Assembly: GCA_964058845.1 (NCBI GenBank) | Contig: CAXKVR010000006.1 | Span: 62,001-126,000, forward strand | Direction of reading: 5' to 3' | Source of the DNA: Carex sylvatica | Lineage: Eukaryota > Streptophyta > Magnoliopsida > Poales > Cyperaceae | DNA: 64,000 bases | Shown here: one piece after another, positions 23,025 through 32,405 of the stretch | How the letters are laid out: each line of letters starts with the position of its first letter | How positions within the stretch are numbered: the first letter of the stretch is position 1 | Notes under the pieces: generated by a model | What the model was told of the DNA's origin: nothing | Database searches by the model: none | What the model saw: only the letters and a program-made list of their open reading frames with translations | Made by a program: the position numbers and the translations under genes

Positions 23025-24520
23025 GCAGTCTTAACATCGTAGAACAAGACTGTGAAGTTTCATACAATATGTGTGAAGATGTCTTGCTATGTTAACCAGA
23101 GATGCATAGTTGGGCTCAGAAGCACTCCTTCAGCAGTTCGGACAATTTTTAAGAGATGATATCTCACGATCTGTTTTGAGATTTTATTTAAAACTTCACA
23201 GTCTTGTTCTACGATGTTAAGACTACATGTTGGTCAATTTTCATAATTTTTGAAGATGTCTTGCTATGTTAATCAGAGATGCAAAGTTGGGCTCGGAAGC
23301 ACTCCTTCAGCAGTTCGGACAATTTTTTAGAGATAGTATCTCATGATCTATTTTGAGATTTTGTATGAAAAATCACAGTCTTGTTCTACAATATTAAGAC
23401 TGCATGTCGGTCAATTTTCATGATTTTTGAAGATGTTCTACTATGTTAACCAGATGTGCAAAGTTGGGCTCAGAAGCATTCCTTCAGCAGTTCGGGCAAT
23501 TTTTGAGAGATGATATCTCACGATCTGTTTAGAGATTTTGTATGAAAATTCACAGTCTTGTTCTACGATGTTAAGACTGCATGCCGGTCAATTTTCATGA
23601 TTTTTGAAGATGTCCTGCTATGTTAATCAGAGATGCAAAGTTGGGTCAGAAGCACTCCTTCAGCAGTTCGGGCAATTTTTGAGAGATGGTATCTCACGAT
23701 CTGTTTTGAGATTTTGTATGAAACTTTACAGTCTTGTTCTACGATGTTAAGAATGCATGTCGGTCAATTTTCATGATTTTTGAAGATGTCCTGCTATGTT
23801 AACCAGAAGTGCAAAGTTTGGCTCAAAAGCACTCAGGCAATTTTTTAGAGATGATATCTCACGATCTGTTTTGAGATTTTATTTGAAACTTCACAGTCTT
23901 ATTCTATGATGTTAAGACTGCATGTCGGTCAATTTTCATGATTTTTGAAGATGTCTTGCTATGTTAACCGGAGGTGTAAAGTTGGGCTCAGAAGCACTCC
24001 TTCAGCAGTTCGGGCAATTTTTGAAAGATGATATCTCACGATCTGTTTTGAGATTTTGTATGAAACTTCACAGTCTTGTTCTACGATGTTAAGACTGCAT
24101 GTCGGTCAATTTTTATGATTTTTGAAGATGACCTGCTATGTTAACCAGAGGTGTAAAGTTAGGCTCAGAAGCACTTATTTAGCAGTTCAGGCAATTTTTG
24201 AGAGATGATATCTCATGATCTGTTTTGAGATTTTTTTTTTTTTTTTTTTGAGCAAAGGTTGGAGGTCAAGCTATCAAACTATTTAATACCCTTGTTATTA
24301 TAACAAAAGATTTCCCTCATTCAGGTTTCGAACTTATGACCTCTTACATAGAGACCATGTGTTTTTGCCATTAGACCAAATGCTAGTTTTCTATTTTGAG
24401 ATTTTGTATGAAAATTTACAGTCTTGTTCTACGATGTCAAGACTGCATGCCGGTCAATTTTCATAATTTTTGAAGATGCCCTGCTATGTTAACGAAATGT
24501 GCAAAATTGAGCTCAAAAGC
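23025..24520. repeat. ~177-bp tandem repeat array inside the Mutator-like element
   Basis: The phrase TTTGAAGATGTCTTGCTATG recurs at about 23250, 23427, 23604, 23780, 23944, 24122 and 24470, with a partial unit at 23075. Spacing is 176-178 bp, except for one deletion unit (164 bp) and one unit enlarged by a SINE. Each unit holds GCTCAGAAGCACTCCTTCAG, ATATCTCACGATCTGTTTTG and TTCACAGTCTTGTTCTACG. About eight units are present, some 90% alike. Confidence 0.9.
24235..24393 (-). mobile_element. tRNA-derived SINE nested in the tandem array
   Basis: On the minus strand the insert reads, from its 5' end, an A-box-like TGGTCTAATGG, then a B-box-like AGTTCGAAACC. It ends with a long A tail, seen as the T run at 24231-24249 on the plus strand. 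Flanks share TTTTGAGATTTT at about 24223-24234 and 24394-24405, the expected target-site duplication; the neighbouring array units have that word once. It is about 160 bp and non-coding. Confidence 0.8.
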
Positions 24521-25064
24521 ACTCTAACCTAACAATTCATACAAATAAAATCCATACAAATCTCTAACTTAACAATTCAAACTAATCTAAATTTCAAACA
24601 AACTGAATAACATAATCTCCAAACACAAACTAAAATAAATTCCAATAAACCCTAAACCCTCTTAAAAAAAAAAAAAATCCCGGACCATAAATATTATATA
24701 TGGTCCGAAAAAAAAACCGGGACTGTAAATATTATATACGGTTCAGAATTTTAATTCCGGACCGTATATATTCTGTACAGTTTGGGTATTTTTAAATTTT
24801 TTTCTAAAATCCGGTTATTCTTAATATATATATATTTTTTTTGATATTTTTAAAAATGTCGGACGGATATACAAATACAGAATACATTGAGAGAAGCGGT
24901 CGGGTCTTCCTTTGCACTAGCCATAGCGCCACTACAGTTTATTATTGGGAGATGGAGCGGTGAGGGAGAGGGCCGTTTTCCGACCATCAAATCCTTTCGC
25001 TACAGCGAGGAACTCTTTTCTCCCACTCTGGCAAGGTTCTCCCCTCTTTTCTTTTCTGTGTTTA

Positions 25065-25159
25065 ACAGAGCAATTTTCACTTCATGCAGCGCACGAACCA
25101 TATGCAAAGCTGCTTTGATTCTATGGTCCGTGCGCTGCACGAAATCAAAACTACTCTGT
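25065..25159. repeat. 95-bp hairpin MITE, copy 1
   Basis: ACAGAGCAATTTTCACTTCA and GCAGCGCACGAACCAT at the left pair with ATGGTCCGTGCGCTGC and its continuation ending CTCTGT at the right. It lies in the duplicated nitrobindin intron-1 relic and is orthologous by duplication to the copy at 32606-32700. Confidence 0.75.
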
Positions 25160-25259
25160 ATAAATTTTCCGATTACCAATGGTTTCTTAATTTATATTCT
25201 CAAAATACACAAAGGGATAATAATGCAATTGATTTGATTTTCTCTATAAATTATTTTAT

Positions 25260-25916
25260 CTGTGAATGAATCAAGCTCCTCCCATGAAAGAAAAATATGG
25301 TAACATTATATCAAATGTTTGAAAAAATCACTACAGTTATTCCAAAACAAACTAATATGCTTTCTCGTAAACTAATATGCTTTCTCATTTACAACGGTGA
25401 TGACAGCAAAGGAAAAGAAAAGAAAAATAGATGCATCAGCCCCATACAAGCAGTTTCACATCATTCATTAATTGTTGATTTTATTTCTTTTAGTGTCTCC
25501 ACGCAATGAACATTAGCAACTATTTTCTTAAGAAGTTGTGTTTGAAAGTATCATAATAAAGGGATAACATGCTATCCCACAACCCTTATCTCTCCTCCAA
25601 AACACAATCGATAAACCAATATTAATTTATTTCACGTAACACTAGAATCTAATACTTCTATACTGTATATATATGTTTTGTATTGTTTTATGTATAGTTT
25701 TTGAACTACCTTTGCACTGCATCAGCTATTGTTTTATATAATTTTCTTATCTGAACTTTGAATATTGAATATACTTATTCTTTTGCCTCAACAGCTATTG
25801 CCTCAGCAACGCGAAGCACATATCTAGTAATAATAAAGTTAGAATCACAAACCGCAAACAAAGGCTCGTCGCGTGTGTCAAAATGGATCCAACATCCAAG
25901 ATGTACCTCGTATGAA
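25260..25916. other. 5' flank of the PPR gene
   Basis: AT-rich flank with no separate gene. The PPR reading frame extends upstream of the chosen ATG without a stop to about 25758, but that extension has no ATG in frame and no PPR-like sequence. Confidence 0.45.
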
Positions 25917-28289
25917 ATGAAATTAAACCTTACTAAAGCTCTCCCTTTCCCTTCCATCAAATATCTCATTTCTCGAACCCAAACTCTCACTCGTCTCTTG
26001 CAAACATGCATTGCAAATCATACCTGCCACCTTCATGTCGCGCCAATCCATGCACAGTTAATTATCTTAGGCTTTCGTTCGAATATTTTTCTAAACAACC
26101 TATTACTGAACGGATATACCAAATTAGGCAGTGTTTCTACTGCCCGCAAGGTGTTTGATGGAATGACCGAGAGAAATATGATTTCTTGGTCATATATGAT
26201 CTCCATGTACACTAGCCAAGGAAGAGAGGAAACGGCTCTCTCACTATTCTCAAGCCTTTTAAGAAATTCACGGGGTAGCACAAATGAGTATATCCTTTCC
26301 AGTGTGTTACTCGCCTGTGTCCAGTTGAAAGATGTGAGTTCGACTCTACAGTTGCATGACATTGCACTTAAATTGGGTTTTAGCACAAACAGGTTTGTGG
26401 GTACCACTCTAATAAAGTTCTATGTTAAATTTGGGACCATGGAAAACGCATTCTACATATTTGATGAAATGCCAATCAGAAGCTCAGTAACTTGGACAGC
26501 AGTAATAACTGGTTACACCCAAACAGGGAATTCTTATTTGGCATTGAAGTTTTTCACTTTGATGAAACATGAGCCAATCAAGCCTGATAAGTTCATTCTT
26601 GCAAGTGTAATTAGTGCTTGTACTGCACTTAATTTTCTCAAAGGGGGGAGCCAGATCCATGGATATTTGTATAGAAATGGAATTGAGATGGACATATCTA
26701 TTGAAAACACGCTAATTGATTTATACTCCAAATGCCGTTGGTTGGAGAGTGCGCAAAAGTTGTTTGATTCTATGCATGCGAAAAACCTTGTTTCTTGGAC
26801 AACCTTGATTGCGGGTTACATGCAAAGTTCTTCCAATTTCATGGCCATGAGCTTGTTTTCGGAAATGACCCATTCCGGGCTACAACCTGATTCTTTTGCT
26901 AGCACAAGCATCCTATGCTGTTGTGGTTCATTGAGGGCCTTAACTCAAGGGAAAGAAGTACATTGTTATACCATAAAGGCGAACTTAGATTCCGATGATT
27001 ATGTCAAAAACTGTCTCATTGACATGTATTGCAAATGTAGCTCGTTAGCAGATGCACAGATTGTATTTGATTATTTTGCAAAGGACGATACAATTTCTTA
27101 TAATACCATGATTGAAGGTTACTCAGCGCACAAGAAAATCAAGGAGGTAGTGTGTTTATTCAATAGTATGAGATCTAGATCAGTAACTCCAAGTATTCTC
27201 ACATTTGTTAGTGTTCTTGGTGTTTCTTCAGAGCTGTTATCTGTCAACTTGAGCAGACAAATCCACAGTTTAATTGTTAAAACTGGCATTTTGTTGAATC
27301 TGTCTATTGGCAGTGCCCTAGTTGATGTTTATTCAAAGTGTTGCTTTACTAGAGATGCAAGATTAGTTTTTGATCTGGTAGCCAAGCCCGATTTGGTAAT
27401 TGTCAATGCAATGATATTGGGGTACACTCAGAATTCACAACATAAGGAGGCATTGAAACTCTTTCAGCACCTACATGCAAATGGTCCTACACCTGACAAG
27501 CTAACTTTTGCTGCACTTATAACTGCTGCGAGCAATCTGACATGCATTTTTCATGGCTTTCAACTCCATAATCTTGTCATAAAGTTTGGCCTGAGTTCAG
27601 ATTCACACATTTCAAGTGCACTAATAGACCTGTACGGTAAATGCGGTTGCGTGAAAGAAGCTTGTTTACTGTTCAACTCCACTAGCACGCAAGATGTGGT
27701 CTGTTGGAATGCCATAATTTCGACTTTCGCACAGAATGGTGAAGCAGAGGAGTCACTTAGGGTTTTTAACCTGATGAGAGAAAAAGACATAAACCCTAGT
27801 TACGTAACGTTTATTGGCGTACTGACAGCATGTGCACATGCAGGACATGTCGAGTTAGGTTTGCACCATCTTAAGTCTATGAAGGAAACATACAGTATTG
27901 AACCTGGAATAGAACATCATTCTTCAATTGTTAATTTATTTGGCCGATTGGGGAGGTTAAATGAGGCTAAACTTTTCATCAAACAATTACCAGTTGAGCA
28001 AGTACCAGTCCTATGGAGGATCTTATTGAGTGCATGTAGGGTTTTTGGTAATATAGAAATTGGAGAGCATGCAGCTGATAAGATACTGATGACGGACCCC
28101 ACTGACAGCGGAGTGTACACCCTTTTGTCAAATATTTATGCATCTAAGGGTATGTGGGAAAATGTAGCTAGAGTAAGAATATTATTAAATTTGCAGTGTT
28201 GGAGTAAAGAACCAGGATATAGTGTAATTCAAGTGATGAAAAAGATTCCTGTATTTGATTCAGATCTTTATAGAGATAAATATGCCTGA
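25917..28289 (+). CDS. E-class pentatricopeptide repeat protein (PLS type)
   Basis: A single intronless frame encodes 790 aa from the first in-frame ATG at 25917. Tandem P/L/S-type PPR motifs run from about residue 60 to 640; typical cores are NLLLNGYTKLGSVSTARKVF, NTLIDLYSKCRWLESAQKLF and SALIDLYGKCGCVKEACLLF. They are followed by an E region (VLWRILLSACRVFGNIEIGE, YTLLSNIYASKGMW). The chain stops shortly after EPGYSVIQV with a short, non-conserved end (KKIPVFDSDLYRDKYA), so there is no DYW deaminase domain. Overall it resembles Arabidopsis At4g39530-like proteins. PLS proteins act in mitochondria or plastids, usually in site-specific C-to-U RNA editing; the target here is unknown. A ~48-bp imperfect duplication covers the stop codon and the start of the 3' flank. 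Confidence 0.92.
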   Translation: MKLNLTKALPFPSIKYLISRTQTLTRLLQTCIANHTCHLHVAPIHAQLIILGFRSNIFLNNLLLNGYTKLGSVSTARKVFDGMTERNMISWSYMISMYTSQGREETALSLFSSLLRNSRGSTNEYILSSVLLACVQLKDVSSTLQLHDIALKLGFSTNRFVGTTLIKFYVKFGTMENAFYIFDEMPIRSSVTWTAVITGYTQTGNSYLALKFFTLMKHEPIKPDKFILASVISACTALNFLKGGSQIHGYLYRNGIEMDISIENTLIDLYSKCRWLESAQKLFDSMHAKNLVSWTTLIAGYMQSSSNFMAMSLFSEMTHSGLQPDSFASTSILCCCGSLRALTQGKEVHCYTIKANLDSDDYVKNCLIDMYCKCSSLADAQIVFDYFAKDDTISYNTMIEGYSAHKKIKEVVCLFNSMRSRSVTPSILTFVSVLGVSSELLSVNLSRQIHSLIVKTGILLNLSIGSALVDVYSKCCFTRDARLVFDLVAKPDLVIVNAMILGYTQNSQHKEALKLFQHLHANGPTPDKLTFAALITAASNLTCIFHGFQLHNLVIKFGLSSDSHISSALIDLYGKCGCVKEACLLFNSTSTQDVVCWNAIISTFAQNGEAEESLRVFNLMREKDINPSYVTFIGVLTACAHAGHVELGLHHLKSMKETYSIEPGIEHHSSIVNLFGRLGRLNEAKLFIKQLPVEQVPVLWRILLSACRVFGNIEIGEHAADKILMTDPTDSGVYTLLSNIYASKGMWENVARVRILLNLQCWSKEPGYSVIQVMKKIPVFDSDLYRDKYA

Positions 28290-28389
28290 TTTGTCTCCAA
28301 AGAATGTCTGTGTTTGATTCAGATCTGTCAAGAGATTGATATGCTTGATTTGTTTTAGATTTACTTGTCTTGATGAGGTTGGTTGACGT

Positions 28390-31300
28390 TAGGCCTGCTA
28401 AACGAGCCGGGCCGGCTCATGGGCTTTGAGCTGGGCTCTTGAATACTCAACTCGAGTTGAGCCCGAACTCGGCTTGAACTCGAAATAAATCTTTGTTTCC
28501 ATTAGCGAGTTGATCTGATCCGAGCCGAGCTACCCATTGAGTCGAACCATTCCTTCCTTCGCTTCTCCCTGTCAAAGCTCCATGGCTCCGTGGCTTCGTT
28601 GCTCTCTCGCTCTCCAGTCTCCATCTGCTCTCTCGCTCCGTGCTCTCCAGTTTCCATCTTCTCTCTTCTCTTAGGTTCTCTCTCTCCTCTCCTCTCCTCT
28701 CCTCTCTCTCTCTGAGTTGCTTAAATTGGATAGAAATACTAGGCGTAGTCTTACAATATTAAAAATGAAATCCCTTATAACCCATAAAACCATGATACTG
28801 TTACTGATTTTATTTTGTGGGTTTTGTTAAATTACGATTAGGTTTAAGGTTTTTAAGTGACTAATGGGTTTTGTTAAACCATGATACTGGTACTGATATC
28901 CAATACAGTGATTTATCATTTACTGCTACATTTTGAAACTATCAAGTGCCAGAATTCTGTTTTGTTGGATTTATAATTTTGAAACTCGGCTCGAATCTGA
29001 ATTCCATTATTGTGTATCTCATATTAAACCTGTCTTTGAGATTCGTGCCAAAATAAGATAAACAATCTGTATCTATTTTGGGCATAGTATAAATTGGGTA
29101 TAATTAGAGGATATATAGCAATTGTTTTGACAGTTTGCTAATGTCATAATTTGTGTATAACCAGTATAACTATACTGATATCATCAATTATTTTAGAGAA
29201 TATATAGAAGATATCATCATTAATTTTATCCATGAAGGTATACTAAAAGCATCTACTTCTAATGCTGATAAGGAGAAGAAGAAACCAGCTGCTAAAAAAC
29301 AAGGTAATTTTGTTTCTATTTTTATATAGATACGACACAAATGCTATTTTGACAAGGTAATTTTGTTTCATTATTGTGTATCTCATATCAAAACTATTAT
29401 TGATTTATGGTTCTTAAGATGTGAACTATTTTGACATTAATCTGATTTAATCTATACCTTTCTTTTTAATCCTTTACAGGTTACTCAGGCTGATATTCGT
29501 CGGCAATTAGGTACATATTAGGAGGTACCAATAAGGTATATATTTCTTCTTTGTTTTTTCATTTGTGAATCAGTCCTGAGGATTGGATTGGTTTTAGGAT
29601 ACTATAATTAACATGCTGGTACCAATTGCCCCTGTTACCTGGGTTGTGCATCTTCTGTACCAACAGGGATGATATAGGTGTGTAGAGCATTGGTTACATT
29701 TATTTGCGCATTATCTTTCTTATCTCTTGTAAAATCTTGATGATAGTTACCAAATTTGTTGCGTGTAGCGGTACAATACTGGAGATGAAGCTGACAGACC
29801 AAATTTGTTTTTGCGGCCGCGAGCTGTGGTTTCTAGTCGAGGTACATGTTTACCCTAGATTGTGAAAATTTCAAAGTAGTGATGTAGATTCTCAAGGTAA
29901 ATGTTTACATAGTTACCTGTTATTTTTTTTTACATCTTTCAGCTGTAAGAATTGGCTTCTTTTTACATCTGAAATTTTCTTCTCAAGGGCCTTAGGAGAT
30001 CAGCAGCAGGTTAGTAATTATCTCAAGTCAATTTCAATAATTTGGTGAGCTCATGAGCATCCAAGTTCTACCCAAGTTTGTTTGGTTTGCTTTGTTTCTT
30101 CTGTGCTGACATCCCTGTAGCAAACTAATCAGGACTATTGGATTAGAAATTTATACCAAAGGAATCAATTTAATAATTCTCACGGTGGTAGATTTTCCAT
30201 ATATGATATTGCCCCTTCTTACCAGCTGTCATCAATGGTTTAATGAAATCAATTATATACTATCGATCGATCTTTACAATAAATCATTTTGTATGGTACC
30301 AGTTTAAAAAATTGATTAGATTAATTCATCTCAGTCTGTTAGGAAAGTTTAAGTTTGGCTTAGACTAGTGTGAACATATCACCTACAGGAGAACTGATTC
30401 ACCATTTCCTCTAGAAAGCAATGGTAATAATATGTATGCAGTAATTGAGAATTCTTTTTTTTCTTGATATAATAAAATGTGTCGATTTATCTGTATTGAT
30501 TAGTTTGTTGTATGCTTGTAGGCGACTGATATGCTACTAGTAGAGCTTCTACAGAGGCGAATCACCATTTCACAAGAGCTTGGACAGCCCTGCCCTAACT
30601 ATTCTGGTATATATATATTTGAACTTTTTTTTTAGCATAATTAGAGGCATGCCAAAGAATCTTGCAATAGCTCTCTGTGCTTTTGTAAAAAATACCATTA
30701 ATATTTAGACAAAAATATTTAATAACATAAGTTGGTCAAAATGGGAAAAAGGTATTATTAGTAGCTGGATAGCTGCATCGCTATACATTACAAATCGTGG
30801 GACTGTTTTACATCCATTACAAATCGTGCTAACTTTATACAAATAGAATCCTACTAATTGAATCAAACATCTAATTCAATGCAGGTCTTGGTTCTACTAG
30901 GTGCGATACCAATTTTGTTTCTTGAAGAGGATTTGGCAAGTCATTATGAACTGGTAGCTTCCAGTTCATATTCCTGAGCTGGAATTGAGTTTTTTCGATG
31001 TTTTTCTCTTCAGTTTGGGGCTATGTTTGATACTATTAGAATCCTTCTGGAAAGTTTGCACTATGCTTGAGTTGAATTAGATGTCAGAAATGGTTTTTTT
31101 TTGTTTTCGTTTATTTTCTTTACTGTTGCATTTATGTGATTAAAATTGTTTTGGTTTGCTTCTTGGGATTTGAGTTTAGGGGCGCATATTAGGAAATTTG
31201 AACATGTTGATTCTTATAGATTTTAATTAACATTTGATTTGTAATGTGAAGATTGATGTGTCGTCATGCAGCTATTTTTATTGTTTATCGCTGCATGTAA

Positions 31301-31536
31301 GCCACCAACCGAGTTTTTATTGTTCATCGTTACATATAAATTAAATGAAAATCAGCCACTTATTCACAACTCACGAGCCACGGGCCCACTTTTGGATCAA
31401 GCCGAGTTTCGGCCGACGAACTGAGCTGAGCTGGACTATTTTCTTCATATTTGATCCGAATCTGAGTTGGACCTTTAATGAAGGTTGATAGAGCTGGGCT
31501 AACTTTTGAGTTGGATCCAGCCCATTAGCAGGTCTG
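28390..31536. mobile_element. hAT-type transposon, ~3.15 kb, apparently non-autonomous
   Basis: The termini are TAGGCCTGCTAA (left) and, inverted, CAGACCTGCTAA (right), fitting the C/TAG start of hAT elements. Flanks show an 8-bp duplication, GTTGACGT, at 28382-28389 and 31537-31544. Subterminal regions (about 28390-28560 and 31370-31530) are packed with GAGCCGAGC/GAGCTGGGCT words, typical of hAT subterminal repeats. No transposase frame was found. Splice-like segments inside (about 29769-29841, 30522-30606) may be captured exons. The region about 28560-28720 is a CTCTC-rich low-complexity tract. Confidence 0.75.
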
Positions 31537-31853
31537 GTTGACGTGGCAGGGATTCTCCATAGGGATATTTTTTTATACTAAAAATTCTCATGTTTTGCAT
31601 TAATCAGCCAATTGCGAGCCTCGATTCTCATGATTTTGTTATGTTCAATTTATTTAAATAGCCTTGCAATTGGCTTTGCCTCTTTTATGCGTATAATTTT
31701 AAAAAAATATTTTTCTTATATTTTAGACTGCAATTTGTTTAAGCTTCTACTTCTAACAACGGAACGACTTCTCTTCTTTTGTTTTCCGCCGAGTAGTACA
31801 ACTGCAACTCTTTCCATAGGATATTTGCTAGAGCATGCTACAAAATTAAAAAT

Positions 31854-32013
31854 TAGTGTTGTAAATAACGGTATGTGATTATCGGTATAGAGTACCGCCA
31901 AGCGATTAATTAAAAATAATCGACCGATTAATCAAAAAAATGTGACAGTTTAGTTACTGTCAATGACTATTCGCTCGATTAATCAGCCTAAACTGATATT
32001 TTTTACAACATTG
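31854..32013. mobile_element. hAT-family MITE, second copy of the CAGTGTTGTAAA family
   Basis: The ends read TAGTGTTGTAAA and, inverted, CAATGTTGTAAA. Flanking octamers TTAAAAAT (31846-31853) and TGAAAAAT (32014-32021) differ at one base. Internal GATTAATC words and a TGACTATTCGC segment match the 22.4-kb copy in inverted order. Confidence 0.7.
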
Positions 32014-32405
32014 TGAAAAATATTATCAGCTGCCATTACAGAAATATCAGAAGGGTATGTCACATGCCAGAAGCTGTCCACCACAGATTGGGTGGTCCGA
32101 TGTGTATTAGATCAAATTCAGTATGATATCTTGTGTGAACTGTCCGCACTAATATTTATGCACGCTTCATCTAGAATAAAATGTTGAAACCAAATTTGAA
32201 AAAGTCAAAATTTCCCTTCTAGTTTAAATTTAATCCTAAAAGTAGCATGTCTATATATAATCTAAATTTCTCCCTAAAAACCGACAACAGTTTCCTCTTT
32301 AAATAATTCCAGAAACTGTCGAGGGCTAAAATGCAAAAGACCCCACCCACACTTTTACTTCTACTAGTTCTGGAATCTGATAACGGATATACAAATACAG
32401 AATCC

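Larger units (their letters stand above)
22713..24862. mobile_element. Non-autonomous Mutator-like element (2150 bp, long TIRs)
   Basis: The ends are CCGACATTTTTAAAAATA (left) and its inverse (right). Similarity of the two ends extends about 310-340 bp inward (22713 to about 23025; about 24520-24862), including GAGGGTTTAGGGTTTATTG and TGTGTTTGGAGATTATGTTA in inverted order. The element is flanked by a perfect 9-bp duplication, ACGGATATA, at 22704-22712 and 24863-24871. The unoccupied paralogous site at about 32380-32400 has a single ACGGATATA. Long TIRs plus a 9-bp duplication are diagnostic of the Mutator superfamily. The interior has no transposase; it is filled with a ~177-bp tandem array. 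Confidence 0.9.
22380..25246 (+). pseudogene. Truncated duplicate of the nitrobindin 5' region and exon 1
   Basis: After removing two inserted transposons, 22380-25246 aligns with 32224-32830, the promoter, exon 1 and start of intron 1 of the intact nitrobindin gene. The exon-1 relic lies at about 24885-25035 and still contains GRWSGEGEGRFPTIKSFRY. Its ATG is changed to ATT (CATTGAGAGAAGC against CATGGAGAAAAGC), and about 20 bp are missing after the start (the part matching CTCGGCCGGTGAGTGAACTG). Exons 2-4 are absent. It is a dead segmental duplicate. Confidence 0.85.

Noticed and set aside
24235..24393. A functional tRNA gene
   Set aside because: A- and B-box words are present, but there is no cloverleaf, the A tail and target duplication are present, and the length fits a SINE.
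23025..24520. Centromeric satellite
   Set aside because: The ~177-bp period is suggestive, but only about eight units exist and they are enclosed by TIRs with a 9-bp duplication, so it is transposon cargo here.
23025..24520. CRISPR-like array
   Set aside because: This is a plant nuclear sequence, and the units are head-to-tail satellite copies without unique spacers.
25758..25916. N-terminal extension of the PPR frame
   Set aside because: There is no in-frame ATG before 25917 and no PPR or typical presequence similarity; it is an open frame by chance.
32331..32405. Upstream extension of nitrobindin before the ATG at 32406
   Set aside because: The 166-aa product from 32406 matches the family length and places the heme His at 158; the extension has no similarity.
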